DNA from: Candidatus Poribacteria bacterium
Lineage (GTDB): Bacteria; Poribacteria; WGA-4E; WGA-3G
Assembly: GCA_022822085.1 (NCBI GenBank)
Contig: JAJECK010000144.1
Span: 1-64,000 of the forward strand
DNA: 64,000 nt
Reading direction: 5' to 3'
The first letter of the stretch is position 1. Each line of letters opens with the position of its first letter. Shown one piece after another: positions 1 through 10,230 of the stretch. The notes beneath the pieces were generated by a model that saw nothing but the letters and a program-made list of their open reading frames with translations, made no database searches and was not told the DNA's origin. Made by a program: the position numbers and the translations under genes.

Positions 1-216
1 AAGGGGGGGTCGGCCGGCTTTACCTTTCCCCAACCCCTAAATAACCGCCTCGTGTCGGTTATCGCACCCCATCTACCCGACCTACGATATAACTACCAGT
101 AATAATCATAAACTGAATATTCTTAAAACTAAATAACCCTGGTCAGTCCTACAAATCAATTGCAATAACTCTTGGAAAATGCTAATATGTAGGAAATACT
201 ATGAAAGAAGAATAAT

Positions 217-1245
217 TTGAGAAATATGAATACAAATGTCAGCATCGTAGAAGATGCGTTTTATATAAATGGAGAGATTACCTACGCAGACCGTCATTAC
301 GAAGGTCATAAGATAGAAGGACTTTTGCTTAACAGTCGTATGGTGCAGGGCATCTTTGACGATCGAAATCCTGAAACGGTACATCTATGGGAATATCCCG
401 ATACAGGGAAATGGGATGCAGAACGCAACACACGTGAATTCTTATCGGCAATGCCAGCATGGCGGGCACACGGAGTATTAGCATTCACAATTAACCTACA
501 AGGTGGAAGTCCAGAAGGATATTCAAAAGCACAGCCGTGGCATAACTCAGGAATAGAAGCGGATGGCAGTCTAAATCCCGATTACCTTTCTCGCCTCATA
601 CGTATCATCGACTTTGCTGATGAGCTTGGTATGGTAGTTATCCTCGGATATTTTTATTTTGGACAAGACCATCGACTGAATGATGAAGATGCTGTAAAAC
701 ATGCAACTGATAATGCTACTGGATGGCTGTTTGATAACGGATGGACCAACGTAATTATTGAAGTTAACAACGAATGTAACGTAAGGTATTCACATGAGAT
801 TTTACAACCAGAGCGGGTTCATGAATTGATTGAACGGGTGAAATCAATATCTCGGGATGGGAGAAGAAACCTTGTAGGTACAAGTTATGGCGGCGGTCGT
901 GTGCCTCTTGAAAATGTTGTGCGAGCATCAGATTTTCTATTGATGCATGGCAATGGAGTCAGTGACCCTAACCGTATCCTTGAAATGGTACAACAAGCAC
1001 GTCACGTTCCTGGATACCGTCCGATGCCAATCCTGTTCAATGAAGACGACCATTTTGACTTTGATAAACCGTTGAACAACTGTATTGCAGCTATTAGTCA
1101 ATATGCTTCATGGGGATATTTTGATCCGGGTGAAAACGATTATCATCATGGGTATCAATCTGTACCAGTGCAGTGGCAAATTAACACACCACGAAAACGT
1201 GCATTTTTTCAAAAAGTCCGCGACATCACAGGACACGGCGCATAG
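217..1245 (+). CDS. Putative glycoside-hydrolase-like (cellulase/GH5-type TIM barrel) protein
   Basis: 342 aa ORF; barrel-like motifs 'LSRLIRIIDFADELGMVVILGYF', 'NVIIEVNNECN'; in-frame ATG at 226 may be the start. Confidence 0.6.
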   Translation: MRNMNTNVSIVEDAFYINGEITYADRHYEGHKIEGLLLNSRMVQGIFDDRNPETVHLWEYPDTGKWDAERNTREFLSAMPAWRAHGVLAFTINLQGGSPEGYSKAQPWHNSGIEADGSLNPDYLSRLIRIIDFADELGMVVILGYFYFGQDHRLNDEDAVKHATDNATGWLFDNGWTNVIIEVNNECNVRYSHEILQPERVHELIERVKSISRDGRRNLVGTSYGGGRVPLENVVRASDFLLMHGNGVSDPNRILEMVQQARHVPGYRPMPILFNEDDHFDFDKPLNNCIAAISQYASWGYFDPGENDYHHGYQSVPVQWQINTPRKRAFFQKVRDITGHGA

Positions 1246-1260
1246 AAAGGAAATACTAAA

Positions 1261-2043
1261 ATGCCACAAGGAATAGAATCATATCATGTTGCCATTGCCA
1301 TTGCTGTAATTATTATGATTGCAACCAGTATTCGGATTCTCAAAGAGTACGAACGCGCTGTTATATTCAGATTAGGACGTTTCATCAACACACGCGGCCC
1401 AGGATTAGTTCTGATGATACCGTTTTGGATTGAACGGATGCAACGCGTAAGTCTGAGAGTTATCGTCAACGATGTCACCCCTCAAGATGTGATAACTAAG
1501 GATAACGTATCAGTCAATGTAAATGCAGTTCTTACATTTCGGGTTACTGAACCTGATAAAGCTGTGATTGAAGTAGAAGATTTTGGTTTTGCCATTAGTC
1601 AAATTGCTCAAACAACACTACGAAGTGCACTCGGACGGGCAGAACTTGACGACCTGCTGTCTGAACGTGAAAAGCTCAATCAGGATTTAGGTGAAATAAT
1701 TAAGAAGCAGTGTGAACCGTGGGGGGTTGAAGTACAATCAATGGAGATAAAACATGTTGACTTGCCTGTTGACATGCAACGTTTAATGGCAAAACAAGCA
1801 GAGGCGGAACGTGAACGAAGGGCAAAAGTTGTTCACGCTGAAGGTGAATTTGAGGCTGCAGAGGTTCTTACTGATGCTGCAGAAATCCTTAGCAAGACCC
1901 CTACTGCTGTTCAACTGCGATTTCTTCAGGCACTGGTTGAGGTTAGTGCGGAGAAAAACTCAACCGTAATATTCCCCATTCCAATAGACTTACTGACTCC
2001 ATTCATTCAACAGCAAGATAGTCCCACAGCAGAAAAGGAATAA
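1261..2043 (+). CDS. SPFH/Band 7 (slipin/stomatin-like) membrane protein
   Basis: N-terminal TM segment then '[29 protein letters not shown]' and '[15 protein letters not shown]'-like coiled region, typical of slipins. Confidence 0.9.
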   Translation: MPQGIESYHVAIAIAVIIMIATSIRILKEYERAVIFRLGRFINTRGPGLVLMIPFWIERMQRVSLRVIVNDVTPQDVITKDNVSVNVNAVLTFRVTEPDKAVIEVEDFGFAISQIAQTTLRSALGRAELDDLLSEREKLNQDLGEIIKKQCEPWGVEVQSMEIKHVDLPVDMQRLMAKQAEAERERRAKVVHAEGEFEAAEVLTDAAEILSKTPTAVQLRFLQALVEVSAEKNSTVIFPIPIDLLTPFIQQQDSPTAEKE

Positions 2044-2047
2044 GTCG

Positions 2048-3124
2048 CTATAACCAATCCTCATCAAAGAAGGGCGTACTCGGATAACTGTAGATGTTCC
2101 CTTCAAAGTTGCGTAGTTGAATTTCATCATCATCAAAAGTAACAACAGGATCGGGGATTAAGGCGATTTTTCCACCGCCACCAGGTGCATCAATTACATA
2201 ATGTGGAACGCCAAGCCCGGAGATATGTCCGCGTAATGCTGCGACAATATCTAAACCTGTTTTGACTGCTGTTCTAAAATGGTCAGTGCCAACGACAAGA
2301 TCCGCCTGATAGATATAATACGGTTTGACACGAATTCGCAACAAACCTTTCATCAGTTCTACCATCACCTTTGGATCGTCATTTACACCTTTTAAAAGGA
2401 CAGCTTGGTTTCCGAGTGGGATTCCGGCATCCGCTAACATACCACAGGCTTTTTCTGTTTCGGGTGTAATTTCTCGCGGGTGGTTGAAGTGAGTATTGAT
2501 ATAGAATGGATGGTTACGTTTTAGGATTGCACATAGTTCAGGTGTAATACGTTGAGGTAAAGTTACTGGGACACGAGAGCCAATACGAATTATTTCTATA
2601 TGTTCAATAGCACGAAGACCGCTAACTATCATATCAATTTTCTTGTCAGTTAGCATCAGCGGATCGCCACCTGAAATAATGACATCTCGTATTTCAGAAT
2701 GTGCTTGAATATACTTCAGTCCAATTTCTATATTATTCTCTGATATGGAATGCGGATCTCCTACCTTACGTTTACGTGTGCAGAAACGACAATAGATTGG
2801 ACACATGTAATTCACATAGAACAGAACGCGATCAGGGTATCTATGTGTGACATTTGGCACTTCACTATCGTCCTCTTCGTGAAGAGGATCTTCAACACCT
2901 GTGCTAATTAACTCACGTGGATCAGGAACTACCTGCTTCCAAATCGGGTCACCGGGTTTCTCAATAAGACTCAGATAATATGGATTAATACGGATCGGAA
3001 ATTCTTTGTGTATACGACGCATCTCCTCTATGTCAACATCGAATACAGCAGCAAGTTTTTCTGGCGTGTTAACAGTATCCCTAACAAGTTGTTTCCATTC
3101 TTCCATGAAGGACGTTCCTTTCAA
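2048..3124 (-). CDS. kamA: Lysine 2,3-aminomutase family radical SAM protein
   Basis: CxxxCxxC in 'CPIYCRFCTRKRKVG', 'DVIISGGDPLML', PLP-binding-type C-terminal region; start may be the ATG at 3106 (MEEWKQ). Confidence 0.9.
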   Translation of the reverse strand: MKGTSFMEEWKQLVRDTVNTPEKLAAVFDVDIEEMRRIHKEFPIRINPYYLSLIEKPGDPIWKQVVPDPRELISTGVEDPLHEEDDSEVPNVTHRYPDRVLFYVNYMCPIYCRFCTRKRKVGDPHSISENNIEIGLKYIQAHSEIRDVIISGGDPLMLTDKKIDMIVSGLRAIEHIEIIRIGSRVPVTLPQRITPELCAILKRNHPFYINTHFNHPREITPETEKACGMLADAGIPLGNQAVLLKGVNDDPKVMVELMKGLLRIRVKPYYIYQADLVVGTDHFRTAVKTGLDIVAALRGHISGLGVPHYVIDAPGGGGKIALIPDPVVTFDDDEIQLRNFEGNIYSYPSTPFFDEDWL

Positions 3125-3146
3125 AACGAATATTCAGGGACAATAA

Positions 3147-3698
3147 TCAGTTCAATTTATCAGAAGATGAACAAGTAACTTCGTTCATAATATCACCTTC
3201 ACGAAGTTTATCAACCACATCAATTCCATCAATGACGCGCCCGAATGTAGTATAACTTCCGTTTAGATGCACATATCCATTTGTATCATTGTTGAGACAG
3301 ATATAGAATTGGCTTCCCGCAGAATCCGGATCGGGTTTGCGTGCCATAGCAATTACACCTTTTTCGTGTGGTGGCATTTTTTTACGAAGATCTGGGTTTT
3401 GGAATTCACCTGGGATAGTCCAACCTGGACCACCTGTTCCTGTCCCATCTGGGTCACCACCTTGTATGACGAAACCTTTCACATACCGATGAAATGTTAT
3501 GCCATCATAAAACCCAGACTCAACTAATTTCACAAAATTTTCAACAGTCACTGGAGCACACTCCGGGTATAGTTCAATTATAATGTTTCCTTTATCTGTT
3601 TTAATCGTTACAATAGACAATTGATTATCAGAACTTGAAAATGACGCAGTTACAATATTTATAAATAATCCTATATTTATAAATAATCCTATTTGCAT
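3147..3698 (-). CDS. Cyclophilin-type peptidyl-prolyl cis-trans isomerase
   Basis: 'GNIIIELYPECAPVTVENFVKLVESGFYDGITFHRYVKGFVIQGGDPDGTGTGGPGW' is diagnostic; N-terminus uncertain. Confidence 0.92.
   Translation of the reverse strand: MQIGLFINIGLFINIVTASFSSSDNQLSIVTIKTDKGNIIIELYPECAPVTVENFVKLVESGFYDGITFHRYVKGFVIQGGDPDGTGTGGPGWTIPGEFQNPDLRKKMPPHEKGVIAMARKPDPDSAGSQFYICLNNDTNGYVHLNGSYTTFGRVIDGIDVVDKLREGDIMNEVTCSSSDKLN
3655..3690. repeat. Perfect 18-bp tandem duplication (atatttataaataatcct x2)
   Basis: Two identical 18-mers at 3655-3672 and 3673-3690; gives IGLFIN-IGLFIN at the N-terminus of the PPIase ORF. Confidence 0.9.
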
Positions 3699-4184
3699 AG
3701 TCCCTCGTCTTAGGTAATGTTTTTATTGATGCTTTTTGTTCATATTGGTATTATATGTATGACTTTATGATTATTCATGATACATGTATTTGGGCAATAA
3801 GTCAAGTGAAATGTTGGTGTCTATGTGTGTTATCGTAGCCGTTGAACATTGTTTAGATGGTATATTGTCGCTGTTTCTAAGACATCTGACTTTTGAAACT
3901 CTATTAAGTGAATTTTAATTGAATTTCGGATTGCAAAGTGGATATAAAAGAAGTTTACATCCACAATATCCGGACATAATTACGAAGATATTCTGAAATA
4001 TGGAGTTGTCTATTTAGATTAACTTGACATTTGCACTAATTTTATGTTACTTTAATTTTTAGGATTATGTTTTGATGGCAGTTCAACAATATTCTTTTTC
4101 AGTATCAAAGTGATCTTACATTTTGTCCATCTAATTATTATCTACTCTTGGTATTACATAACCTTTTACATGAGGAGTTGAATC

Positions 4185-5528
4185 ATGAAACAATTCTGTG
4201 TCTTTAAGGAAAAGACATTCTTAGTTAAAAAGAATCAGACACTAAACACAATTCTAATGTTTGTTCTCATCACGAGTACATTATTTGTAGCTGCGTGTGC
4301 AGGAAAGTTTGGACCGATTGAATCCCAAGATGTTGAAAGCCATCTCCTTGAGGCAGAACGGGAAATTGAATTCGCGCGTGAAGCCAATGCCGCATCCCTT
4401 GCCTTTGAGGAATTTGAACAAGCTGAAACCTTTCTTGAACAGGCACAAGATGCTTATAAAGCTAAAAATGGTATAGATGCACTCAAATTTGCTAACCGAG
4501 CAATCGCTCAGGCCAAACTTGCCAGACGAAAAGCAGCTCAGAATACCACAAACGCTGAATATAATGCCAAAATCCTTGAAAAAGACGCTTTGATCACGGA
4601 ACTCAGAAAGGACCTAAGTTCTAATGAAAGAAAACGCAATGACTTAGTAACGGAGATTCAACAACTCCGTGACACAGAGAAGTTGATGCAAAATAATATT
4701 CGCACATTAGAAAACCAAAATCAGGAATTGGTGAATGATCAAAGAGAACTCCAGCAAAAATTATCGGAAGTTAGTGAATCTTTGGATTCAATTCGTGCCA
4801 GAGCCACACGTTATGAAAACGAAGTCAAGGCTTATGGCAACCAAGTGGATGAACTGAAACAAAAGATTGATGTCACAGATACTATGATGAAATCTGCGAA
4901 TAAGCAAAAGCGTGCTGCGATTGCAGAAACTGAATCAGTTAGAAAACAGATGCGTGAACAAGCGAAAATCTACACGGACAAACTTACAGCAGCAAATAAG
5001 AAGAATATCGCCGCTGATCATGCGGAATATTTACGTAAAGCTGCTGCGGAAGCACGCGCTTTTGAAAAAGAGCTGCACAAAAATGAACCTAAACGTACGG
5101 GTAGGACATCGCTTTCTACGCAGCAAATCAATGCAGGAAAAGCAGCACTTAGTCAATGGGAAAACTCCTGGAATAGTAAGAATCTTGACGCACATTTAGC
5201 ATACTATATACCTAATGTTACTGCGAATAAGATTGTTACAATAGAGAGTAAAGAAAATCAGAGTAACCTCAAACGTGGTCAGATGGAAACAGATCTCCGT
5301 CAGATGAATACACAGGCTTGGGAGAAATTTGATACTACCTTAGAGGTAGAGCAGGAGAGTGTCATCGGCACATATAAATATAGACGATTAGTCGCTGCTG
5401 CTGAAACGGAAGATGATACGGCTTTATATGATATCTGGTTCCGTGAAGTTTGGATTCATCAGGTGCAGGGTAAATGGAAAGCGTATCGTGAGATATGGCA
5501 AATCTATAAGGATGTGCCAAAATTCTAA
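4185..5528 (+). CDS. Lipoprotein with coiled-coil region (DUF4398-like) and C-terminal NTF2/SnoaL-like domain
   Basis: Lipobox-like 'LFVAAC', long Glu/Lys heptad region, C-terminal 'ALSQWENSWNSKNLDAHLAYYIPNV...REIWQIYKDVPKF'. Confidence 0.65.
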   Translation: MKQFCVFKEKTFLVKKNQTLNTILMFVLITSTLFVAACAGKFGPIESQDVESHLLEAEREIEFAREANAASLAFEEFEQAETFLEQAQDAYKAKNGIDALKFANRAIAQAKLARRKAAQNTTNAEYNAKILEKDALITELRKDLSSNERKRNDLVTEIQQLRDTEKLMQNNIRTLENQNQELVNDQRELQQKLSEVSESLDSIRARATRYENEVKAYGNQVDELKQKIDVTDTMMKSANKQKRAAIAETESVRKQMREQAKIYTDKLTAANKKNIAADHAEYLRKAAAEARAFEKELHKNEPKRTGRTSLSTQQINAGKAALSQWENSWNSKNLDAHLAYYIPNVTANKIVTIESKENQSNLKRGQMETDLRQMNTQAWEKFDTTLEVEQESVIGTYKYRRLVAAAETEDDTALYDIWFREVWIHQVQGKWKAYREIWQIYKDVPKF

Positions 5529-5540
5529 GGAGTCGTTTAA

Positions 5541-6947
5541 ATGAATAACTTTCAAAATAATCCTAAAATCTCAAAGGCAGATATCATCAAATGGGGTTCA
5601 ATACCTGCAATAATAATCGTAATTGCCTTAGCAGGTATTATTCTAACCCGATCGAGTGAAACGTCTTCTGGTTTTTTGGTAAAATGGAAGAGTGCAATGG
5701 AATCCGGTAACCTTGAGAATTATGATGCACTGTGGGCAAAAAACGCACGTGAACAAATAGATTCAGGGTATCAAGATACAGCACGTCTATTTGCTGAAAA
5801 CTTTGTAATTGATGTGAATATAGCGAATGCCGTTGATCGAACAAGAAAAGTTGCACAATATCCTAATTATTTACAGATTGAAGAAATACCTTTACTCATT
5901 CATGCCATCGGAGAACCGAGACTTCAATCCAGAACATTGACTATAGCAAAAGAAGGTCTCATCAGACAACATTGGAAACTGATTAGTGATGATGTGGTTA
6001 GGGAGGAAATTGGTGGAGATATTTCTGCTTTTGAAGCGTCAAGATCAGAAGAATCTCAAAGCCAATCTCAATCCACCAGTCCAGCTGCACCTTTAGTTTT
6101 AGAATGGAAAAAAGCACTTGAATCTGGTGATAAAAAGAAATACGCATCTCTCTGGGACAAAAGTGCACGGAAAAAACGACAAAATAACTATCAATTTGCT
6201 CTTGATCTGATGTCTGAAGCTGCAGACGTTGATATTGTCCAGGCATCCTACAAACTTCTTGCAAATGCCAAAACACGGCATGTGGTTGATAATATAAGCG
6301 TTACTACCTACAGTGATGGGACTCCTATTAAACCTCACACACGCACATTAACAGTTGAGAAGAAAGGGTTTTTCGTCCGTCGTTGGAAAATAATGAACGA
6401 TGAAGTTCATAGTGATTATCTCACTGAACAACCAATCCCACAACAGGAGATGCCAGTTGTGGAACCGATATCTGAAGAATCGTCTTCTGGTATTTATGAG
6501 GGAAATGCGCCTATTGATACACAACTCAAATTGAGTCAGATTCTTGGAAAATGGCAGAAAGCGTGGGAAGATAAAGACATGGATACCTATATGGCTCTCT
6601 ATGCTGATAGAGCTTTAATCACCCGTGTCTCTGTCAGAAACGGGAAAGAGTCACATTCATATCTAACCAAGAAACAACTTCATCAGAAAATGAAACGTTT
6701 GAACGTCTATTACTCCGATATTCAGGTAAAGATCTCTGATCTTATAATCAATGGTGATAGGGCAGTTGCTGATGTAGAATTTTTACAAGAGTTTAAGGGA
6801 ACACCCGCCTCAGGTTCACGTCCAGCATACTCAGATATTGGCACAAAAAAGTTGGATATAATGATTGATCCTTCTGATGGTTATTGGAAAATATACGGTG
6901 AGACGTGGAGTCGGTATGAAGATGTGCCAAAATTCCCTAAAAACTAA
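5541..6947 (+). CDS. Membrane-anchored protein with three NTF2-like repeats
   Basis: N-terminal TM; repeats 'LVKWKSAMESGNLENYDALWAKNAREQ', 'VLEWKKALESGDKKKYASLWDKSARKK', 'LGKWQKAWEDKDMDTYMALYADRA'; C-terminus 'RYEDVPKFPKN' resembles the upstream gene. Confidence 0.65.
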   Translation: MNNFQNNPKISKADIIKWGSIPAIIIVIALAGIILTRSSETSSGFLVKWKSAMESGNLENYDALWAKNAREQIDSGYQDTARLFAENFVIDVNIANAVDRTRKVAQYPNYLQIEEIPLLIHAIGEPRLQSRTLTIAKEGLIRQHWKLISDDVVREEIGGDISAFEASRSEESQSQSQSTSPAAPLVLEWKKALESGDKKKYASLWDKSARKKRQNNYQFALDLMSEAADVDIVQASYKLLANAKTRHVVDNISVTTYSDGTPIKPHTRTLTVEKKGFFVRRWKIMNDEVHSDYLTEQPIPQQEMPVVEPISEESSSGIYEGNAPIDTQLKLSQILGKWQKAWEDKDMDTYMALYADRALITRVSVRNGKESHSYLTKKQLHQKMKRLNVYYSDIQVKISDLIINGDRAVADVEFLQEFKGTPASGSRPAYSDIGTKKLDIMIDPSDGYWKIYGETWSRYEDVPKFPKN

Positions 6948-7052
6948 TCTAATATTTAGTCCTGTATGAAGATTAAACAATAAACTAAGTGCTTATAGGG
7001 TCCGAGATCATCGGTGTCAGTTCAAAAGATTATCCCGTGTTTATGGTCTTCA

Positions 7053-7164
7053 GTCCCGTAGGGACGATATGTTTATAGAAAAACGCTGTCTCCACCCTCT
7101 TTAGTTCCGTAGGGACGATATGTGTATCATAACGCAAACTATAAACATATCGTCCCTACGGGAC
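7053..7164. repeat. 26-bp perfect inverted repeat gtcccgtagggacgatatgtttatag with a third degenerate copy between the arms
   Basis: 7053-7078 is the exact reverse complement of 7139-7164; 7104-7126 'gttccgtagggacgatatgtgta' is a third copy. Confidence 0.9.
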
Positions 7165-7267
7165 TTATGTGTCGAATCATCAAACTCACGTTAATATAGT
7201 AGTAATGTACTACATGCAGCATTTTTGACAGAATAGACATTGGTAACAACAGTATGAGTCATTCATA

Positions 7268-7681
7268 ATGTATTCAGAGTATAGAACGAAACGGAAGATT
7301 GAGTTTACTGATACCGATATGGCGGGTATCGTCCATTTTTCAAGGTTTTTTGTCTTTATGGAGACAGCAGAACACGAATTCCTACGGAGTTTGGGAACGA
7401 GTGTCGCAACTGAATGGAAGGGTGATAAAATTGGTTGGCCTAGACGGACCGCTTCGTGTGAATACCATAGTCCCTTAAGATTTGAAGATGAGGTGGATAT
7501 TCATCTTTGGGTATCTAAAAAAGGGACAAAGTCATTGACATATCAATTTTTGTTCACGCTTGAGGATAAAGATATTGCCCGCGGAGAACTTACGACTGTT
7601 TGCTGTGTGACAAATCCTGGGGAAAAGATACGCGCTATTCCTATTCCTGAATTCATAGCCTCACAAATTATACCCAAATAA
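7268..7681 (+). CDS. Acyl-CoA thioesterase, 4-hydroxybenzoyl-CoA thioesterase (hotdog) family
   Basis: 'EFTDTDMAGIVHFSRFFVFMETAEHEFL' motif. Confidence 0.88.
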   Translation: MYSEYRTKRKIEFTDTDMAGIVHFSRFFVFMETAEHEFLRSLGTSVATEWKGDKIGWPRRTASCEYHSPLRFEDEVDIHLWVSKKGTKSLTYQFLFTLEDKDIARGELTTVCCVTNPGEKIRAIPIPEFIASQIIPK

Positions 7682-7685
7682 AGCA

Positions 7686-8093
7686 ATGAAATATATCTAT
7701 CATAAAGAAGATGCAGAAGTGGTTCGCATTGAAGGAGATGCCCCACGAACACTCTATACGCTCATTGAGCCTAAGACACAAAACGACACACAATTTGCGA
7801 TGGGACTTGAGGAAATTGATCCTCACAGTGAGATTCCAATGCATTCCCACAGTCATGCTGAGGAGATCATTTTTGTATTTGGTGGGGAAGGACAAGCATA
7901 CATTGGTGATGAGGTTACAGAACTGAAACCTGGTTCAGTGATCTATCTACCACCGAATGTTGAACACCGTTTTGTCAATACAGGAGACGAACCGCTTTGG
8001 ATTACATGGACGCTTTCACCACCGGGGTTTGAAAAGCAGATCCGCAAAATTGCAGATGGGTCTGCGGGCATGGAAGTCTTTAGCGAATCTTGA
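7686..8093 (+). CDS. Cupin domain protein
   Basis: 'IPMHSHSHAEEIIFVFGGEGQAYIG' and 'PGSVIYLPPNVEHRFVNTGDEPL' are cupin motifs 1 and 2. Confidence 0.9.
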   Translation: MKYIYHKEDAEVVRIEGDAPRTLYTLIEPKTQNDTQFAMGLEEIDPHSEIPMHSHSHAEEIIFVFGGEGQAYIGDEVTELKPGSVIYLPPNVEHRFVNTGDEPLWITWTLSPPGFEKQIRKIADGSAGMEVFSES

Positions 8094-8098
8094 TTTGC

Positions 8099-10198
8099 TT
8101 AAGCAGATCCGCTGACAGACGACGGTGCTATATCGTAATGTGAAAACTCCAATGTAAATACTCCCCGTCCTTGTGTCATAGAACGCAGACGGGTTGTATA
8201 CTGAAACGTCTCGGCTAATGGGATGATTGCATTGATTACGTTGTTCATGTCTTGTGAAGTAGTCTCATTGATCTGCGCGCGTCGTGCATTCAAGTCCCCG
8301 ATGACCTTACCTAAATGTTCATCTGGTACTGTAATATGAATTTGCATAATCGGTTCAAGCAGTAGTGGATTTGCTTGTCTGACCGCCTTTTCAAATGCCA
8401 GTACTGCAGCTGCTTCATAAGCTACCTCTGAAGAATCGGTAGGATGGATTGAACCACCGATAAGCGTTACCTTAATATCTTGTAGCGCGTATCCCATAAG
8501 TGCTCCAGTTCCCATTGCACCTTCAAGCGCAGTTTCAATGGATGAGACAAACTGTCGTGGTATCTGTGTCTCATCGGTTATATCTTGGAATTGAAAACCC
8601 CCTTCACGTTCCAAGGGTTCAACACGAACTTGTACATCTCCAAAAATACCTTCCTCATCAGTTTTGTGTATGTGTGTGGCGCGTCCTTCTGCGGTAGTGC
8701 GGATTGTCTCTCTATACGCCACTTGTAATTTGCTGACTCGCGCATTCACACCGAATTCACGGATCATGCGATCAGTGAGTATTTCCAGATGAAGTTCACC
8801 CATACCAGAAATAATACGTTGTCCGGTTTCCTGATCAATACCAACGGTAAATGTGGGGTCCTCATCCATAAGTTTTTCAAGTGTTTCTTCCAGGGCATCC
8901 GTATCACTTGCGCGCTCAGGTTCAATTGCAACAGATATAACTGGTGGCGGAAATTCAATAGATTCCAGCAACAGTGGGTGCTGCAAATCACTCAGCGTGT
9001 GTCCTGTTTTTGTGGTTCGCATGCCTACAAGTGCAACGATGTCACCTGCATAAGCTGCATCACAACTCTCCTCTTTATTTGCGTGCATCTGTAGAATCCG
9101 ATTAACTCGCTCACGTTTTTCTGTTGCTACATTGAAGACAACTTCACCACGTTTGAGTGTACCAGAATATATTCGACAATAGACCAATTTATCCACAGTG
9201 TCATGACTTGCCACCTTAAATGCTAATGCAGAGAAGGGTTCAGAATCATCAGCATGACGAACGGCTTTTTCAACCTGTTGCGGTGTTTCTTTTTTCGAAG
9301 ATTTTCTTTTTGTCTGGACTGATACCTCACCTTCAATCGGTGGAACATCAATGGGAGAGGGCAAATAGTCAATGACTGCATTCAGAAGCGGTTGAACGCC
9401 TTGGTTTTTTAGAGAACTCCCGCAAAACACAGGAATGAAACTACCTTTAAGTGTAGCAGCTCGTATGCCTTCAATTAATTCATCATCTGTAATTTCTACG
9501 CCATCAAGATATTTCTCAAGCAGATTATCATCTTCAGATGCAACATTCTCAATAAGTGAATCACGAGCACTATTCGCTGCTTCTTGGTATTCAGGCGGGA
9601 CTTCTTTCTCTTCGAAGGTTTTGCCTTGATCAGTTTCATCCCAATAAATTGCTTTCATTGCAAGTAGATCAACAACACCAGTGAAATAGCGTCCCTCACC
9701 AATCGGGATCTGCATCGGAACAGGATTTGTGCCAAAGCGTTCTTGCATCATCTCAAGGACACGCGAGAAATTCGCACCGACTCGATCCATCTTGTTGACG
9801 AATGCAATACGCGGTATGTTATATCTTTCAGCTTGATTCCAGACCGTTTCGGACTGTGGTTCAACACCACCGACAGCACAGAATAGGGCAATAACACCGT
9901 CTAAAACCCGTAATGAACGTTCTACTTCTACTGTAAAATCTACGTGTCCTGGGGTGTCAATAAGATGGATTGCATGGTTTTGCCAGAAGCAGGTAGTCGC
10001 TGCTGCAGTGATTGTCACACCGCGTTCACGTTCCTGCACCATCCAATCCATTTCTGCGGTGCCTTCATCTACTGTGCCGATTTTATGTTTTTTTCCGGTA
10101 TAGAAAAGGATACGTTCGGTAGTGGTAGTTTTTCCAGCATCAATATGTGCTGCAATTCCGATGTTACGTACCTTTTCAATTGGATATTCGCGTGCCAT
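8099..10198 (-). CDS. fusA: Translation elongation factor G
   Basis: '[24 protein letters not shown]', '[21 protein letters not shown]', 'NKMDR', full-length five-domain protein. Confidence 0.95.
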   Translation of the reverse strand: MAREYPIEKVRNIGIAAHIDAGKTTTTERILFYTGKKHKIGTVDEGTAEMDWMVQERERGVTITAAATTCFWQNHAIHLIDTPGHVDFTVEVERSLRVLDGVIALFCAVGGVEPQSETVWNQAERYNIPRIAFVNKMDRVGANFSRVLEMMQERFGTNPVPMQIPIGEGRYFTGVVDLLAMKAIYWDETDQGKTFEEKEVPPEYQEAANSARDSLIENVASEDDNLLEKYLDGVEITDDELIEGIRAATLKGSFIPVFCGSSLKNQGVQPLLNAVIDYLPSPIDVPPIEGEVSVQTKRKSSKKETPQQVEKAVRHADDSEPFSALAFKVASHDTVDKLVYCRIYSGTLKRGEVVFNVATEKRERVNRILQMHANKEESCDAAYAGDIVALVGMRTTKTGHTLSDLQHPLLLESIEFPPPVISVAIEPERASDTDALEETLEKLMDEDPTFTVGIDQETGQRIISGMGELHLEILTDRMIREFGVNARVSKLQVAYRETIRTTAEGRATHIHKTDEEGIFGDVQVRVEPLEREGGFQFQDITDETQIPRQFVSSIETALEGAMGTGALMGYALQDIKVTLIGGSIHPTDSSEVAYEAAAVLAFEKAVRQANPLLLEPIMQIHITVPDEHLGKVIGDLNARRAQINETTSQDMNNVINAIIPLAETFQYTTRLRSMTQGRGVFTLEFSHYDIAPSSVSGSA

Positions 10199-10230
10199 CT
10201 GATTTCTTATTCCTCTTTCTTTGATATGTC

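Noticed and set aside
1-60. G-rich and GC-rich start of the window (aagggggggtcggccgg)
   Set aside because: Too short and at the window edge to interpret; may be a repeat fragment related to the cgacctac-type intergenic repeats.
7020-7190. Possible CRISPR-like repeats
   Set aside because: Only three copies in mixed orientation with unequal spacing and no cas genes; better explained as an inverted repeat.
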